Positions 30,943 to 32,492 of a stretch of 32,492 nucleotides of DNA are shown one piece after another. Numbering within the stretch: the first letter of the stretch is position 1; every line of letters begins with the position of its first letter. A program made the position numbers and the translations under genes. The notes below the pieces were generated by a model. That model made no database searches, had not been told where the DNA came from, and was given only the letters and a program-made list of their open reading frames with translations. Source of the stretch: Oscillospiraceae bacterium (lineage in GTDB: Bacteria > Bacillota > Clostridia > Oscillospirales > Ruminococcaceae); assembly GCA_017460955.1 (NCBI GenBank), contig JAFTZY010000029.1:1-32492 (forward strand), written 5' to 3'.

Positions 30943-32373
30943 ATGGAAAATTTTGCAATTTTGTTGATCATCTGCGTGATCGTTCTGATCCTGTTTGCAG
31001 TTGTGGTCGCCATTCTGTCGCGCTACCGCAAATGTCCGTCGGATAAGATCCTGGTCATCTACGGTAAGGTGGGCACCGATGAATTCGGGCAGCCGAGGAG
31101 TGCCAAGTGCATCCACGGCGGTGCGGCCTTCATCGTGCCGGTCATCCAGTCGTACCAGTACCTGGATCTGACGCCCATTTCGATGAACGTCGATCTGAGA
31201 AATGCACTGTCCAAGCAGAATATCCGTATCAATGTACCGTCCCGCTTCACCGTTGGTATTTCCACGGAGCCGGGCGTGATGCAGAATGCGGCTGAGCGTC
31301 TGCTGGGTCTGAAGATGGTCGAGATCCAGGAGCTTGCCAAGGATATCATCTTCGGTCAGCTGCGTCTGATCATCGCCACGATGGACATTGAGGAGATCAA
31401 TGCCGACCGTGACAAATTCCTGGTGGCTGTGTCCAAGAACGTCGAGATCGAGCTCAAGAAGATCGGTCTGCGTCTGATCAACGTGAACGTGACCGACATC
31501 ACCGACGAGTCCGGCTACCTCAATGCCCTGGGTAAGGAAGCCGCTGCGAAGGCTGTCAATGACGCCAAGAAGAGCGTGGCCGAGCAGAACCGTGACGGTG
31601 AGATCGGCCAGGCCAACGCCCAGCAGGAGCAGCGCGTGCAGGTCGCAAAGGCCAACGCTGCCGCCATCGAGGGCGAGAACATGTCCAGAGTGGCTGTTGC
31701 CGAGTCCGAGGCAGTTCGCCGTGAGCGCGAGGCTGAGTCCCTGCGCAAGGCAACTGCAGCCGAGGCTGTACAGGCTGCCAAGGCAAAGCAGGAAGCCTAC
31801 ACCGCACAGCAGGAGGCTGAGCTGACCCGTGCCGAGCTTGAAAAGGCAACGCAGAAGGCCGACGTGATCGTTAAGGCCGAGATCGCCAAGGAGCAGGCCG
31901 AGATCGACGCCGAGGCAGAGGCAGAGGTGATCCGCCGCAAGGCACGAGGCGAAGCAGACGCTATTTTCGCAAGAATGGAAGCAGAGGCAAAGGGCCAGCA
32001 GGAGATCCTGACCCGTCAGGCAGAGGGTATGCGTGCCATTGTGGAGGCTGCCGGCGGCGATGCGAATGCAGCCGTGAAGCTGCTCATTGCCGAGAAGCTC
32101 GAGGATCTGGTGGCAACGCAGGTCGAGGCCATCAAGAACATCAAGATCGACAAGGTCACCGTCTGGGACGGCGGCCAGAATGCCAACGGCCAGAATTCCA
32201 CTGCCGGCTTTATTTCCGGCATGATGAAGGCAGTGCCGCCGCTGAACGAGCTGTTCAAGCAGGCCGGTATGGAGCTGCCGGAGTTCCTGGGCAAGGACCT
32301 CGAGGAGGCTGCCGCACAGGCAGCTGCCGAGGCAGAGGTCCCGCATGTGGAGTCCGAGATCGTCGAGGAATGA
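30943..32373 (+). CDS. floT: Flotillin-like SPFH protein (FloT/YqiK type)
   Basis: A 476-residue membrane-microdomain scaffold protein. An N-terminal transmembrane segment (about 4-26, ILLIICVIVLILFAVVVAIL) is followed by the SPFH/PHB domain (about 30-200, with VIYGKVG, HGGAAFIVPVIQSYQYLDLT and RLINVNVTDITDESGYL). A long Ala/Glu-rich flotillin coiled coil (about 205-370) contains repeated EAE/AEAE motifs. The C-terminal region holds GMRAIVEAAGGDANAAVKLL and IKNIKIDKVTVWDGG. AAGGAGA lies before the ATG. It is the second gene after nfeD, as in the B. subtilis yuaF-floT pair. Symbol is by family resemblance. Confidence 0.9.
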   Translation: MENFAILLIICVIVLILFAVVVAILSRYRKCPSDKILVIYGKVGTDEFGQPRSAKCIHGGAAFIVPVIQSYQYLDLTPISMNVDLRNALSKQNIRINVPSRFTVGISTEPGVMQNAAERLLGLKMVEIQELAKDIIFGQLRLIIATMDIEEINADRDKFLVAVSKNVEIELKKIGLRLINVNVTDITDESGYLNALGKEAAAKAVNDAKKSVAEQNRDGEIGQANAQQEQRVQVAKANAAAIEGENMSRVAVAESEAVRREREAESLRKATAAEAVQAAKAKQEAYTAQQEAELTRAELEKATQKADVIVKAEIAKEQAEIDAEAEAEVIRRKARGEADAIFARMEAEAKGQQEILTRQAEGMRAIVEAAGGDANAAVKLLIAEKLEDLVATQVEAIKNIKIDKVTVWDGGQNANGQNSTAGFISGMMKAVPPLNELFKQAGMELPEFLGKDLEEAAAQAAAEAEVPHVESEIVEE

Positions 32374-32402
32374 TCCGTGCGGAACGCTGTTTCTGACAAA
32401 TC

Positions 32403-32437
32403 AATCCCCTGCATATGTGGGTATGCAGGGGATTTCA
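32403..32437 (+). terminator. Terminator hairpin after floT
   Basis: AATCCCCTGCATA (32403-32415) pairs perfectly with TATGCAGGGGATT (32422-32434), then TTCAGTC. Strong stem, weak U-tract. Confidence 0.65.
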
Positions 32438-32443
32438 GTCTGT

Positions 32444-32492
32444 CAAAAAAGCGCTTGGCAGCTACGCCGAAGGCGCAATAAAAGTTTTTGGT
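32444..32492. repeat. Hairpin-rich dispersed repeat, right-edge copy (truncated by window)
   Basis: On the minus strand it reads ACCAAAAACTTTTA, then GCCTTCGGCGT, GCTGCCAA and CGCTTTTTT, matching 79-126 apart from a few bases. It faces the opposite way, so each copy has the same polarity relative to its upstream gene. The further hairpins seen at 11-78 would be expected just beyond the window. Confidence 0.85.

Overview
The window looks like a chromosomal segment of a GC-rich, cellulosome-forming gut Firmicute, most likely a Ruminococcus or close Oscillospiraceae relative. This is inferred from three dockerin-bearing secreted proteins, a GH26 mannanase with a CBM35-like module, a threonyl T-box, the rpmG-secE-nusG-rplK-rplA order, strong sigma-A type promoters with 17-bp spacers, and AGGAGG-type ribosome binding sites. 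No phage, plasmid, transposase or CRISPR genes were seen.

Layout. 1-127: hairpin-rich dispersed repeat. 135-1409: aspartate aminotransferase (minus). 1694-1911: a strong promoter and a structured RNA resembling 6S RNA. 2064-5235: rny (RNase Y), then an O-antigen-ligase-like membrane protein. 5315-8079: promoter, threonine T-box, a small membrane protein and thrS. 8244-9485 (minus): secreted leucine-rich-repeat protein with dockerin. 9768-15690: divergent EF-G-like GTPase, a second LRR protein with an internal dockerin, and the GH26 mannanase. 15865-19804: GH31 alpha-xylosidase, a PH-like protein and an FkbM methyltransferase. 19963-22119: secreted cell-wall/glucan-binding-repeat protein with a C39-like peptidase. 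22362-25945: UDP-sugar pyrophosphorylase, a COG5610-type protein and a GT2 glycosyltransferase. 25996-26463: GNAT acetyltransferase. 26560-29080 (minus): rpmG-secE-nusG-rplK-rplA. 29300-29851 (minus): XRE regulator, divergent from 30186-32373, an NfeD/flotillin pair. 32403-32492: terminator and a second copy of the left-edge repeat.

Two functional themes appear: hemicellulose use (secreted GH26, cytoplasmic GH31, dockerin-LRR surface proteins) and surface glycan building (O-antigen ligase-like protein, UDP-sugar pyrophosphorylase, COG5610 protein, GT2, FkbM), set among housekeeping translation and RNA genes.

The most novel signal is a 161-bp element present twice (24944-25104 plus; 27344-27504 minus). 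The copies are about 78% identical with no gaps. Each folds end to end into one long hairpin with several compensatory base-pair changes, and each sits just after a stop codon, inside an operon, in the sense orientation. A 42-bp remnant may lie between nfeD and floT. The second notable signal is a pair of matching 15-bp palindromes at the two divergent promoters between the XRE gene and nfeD-floT. Searches and folding could not be run here; alignments and counts were done by eye.
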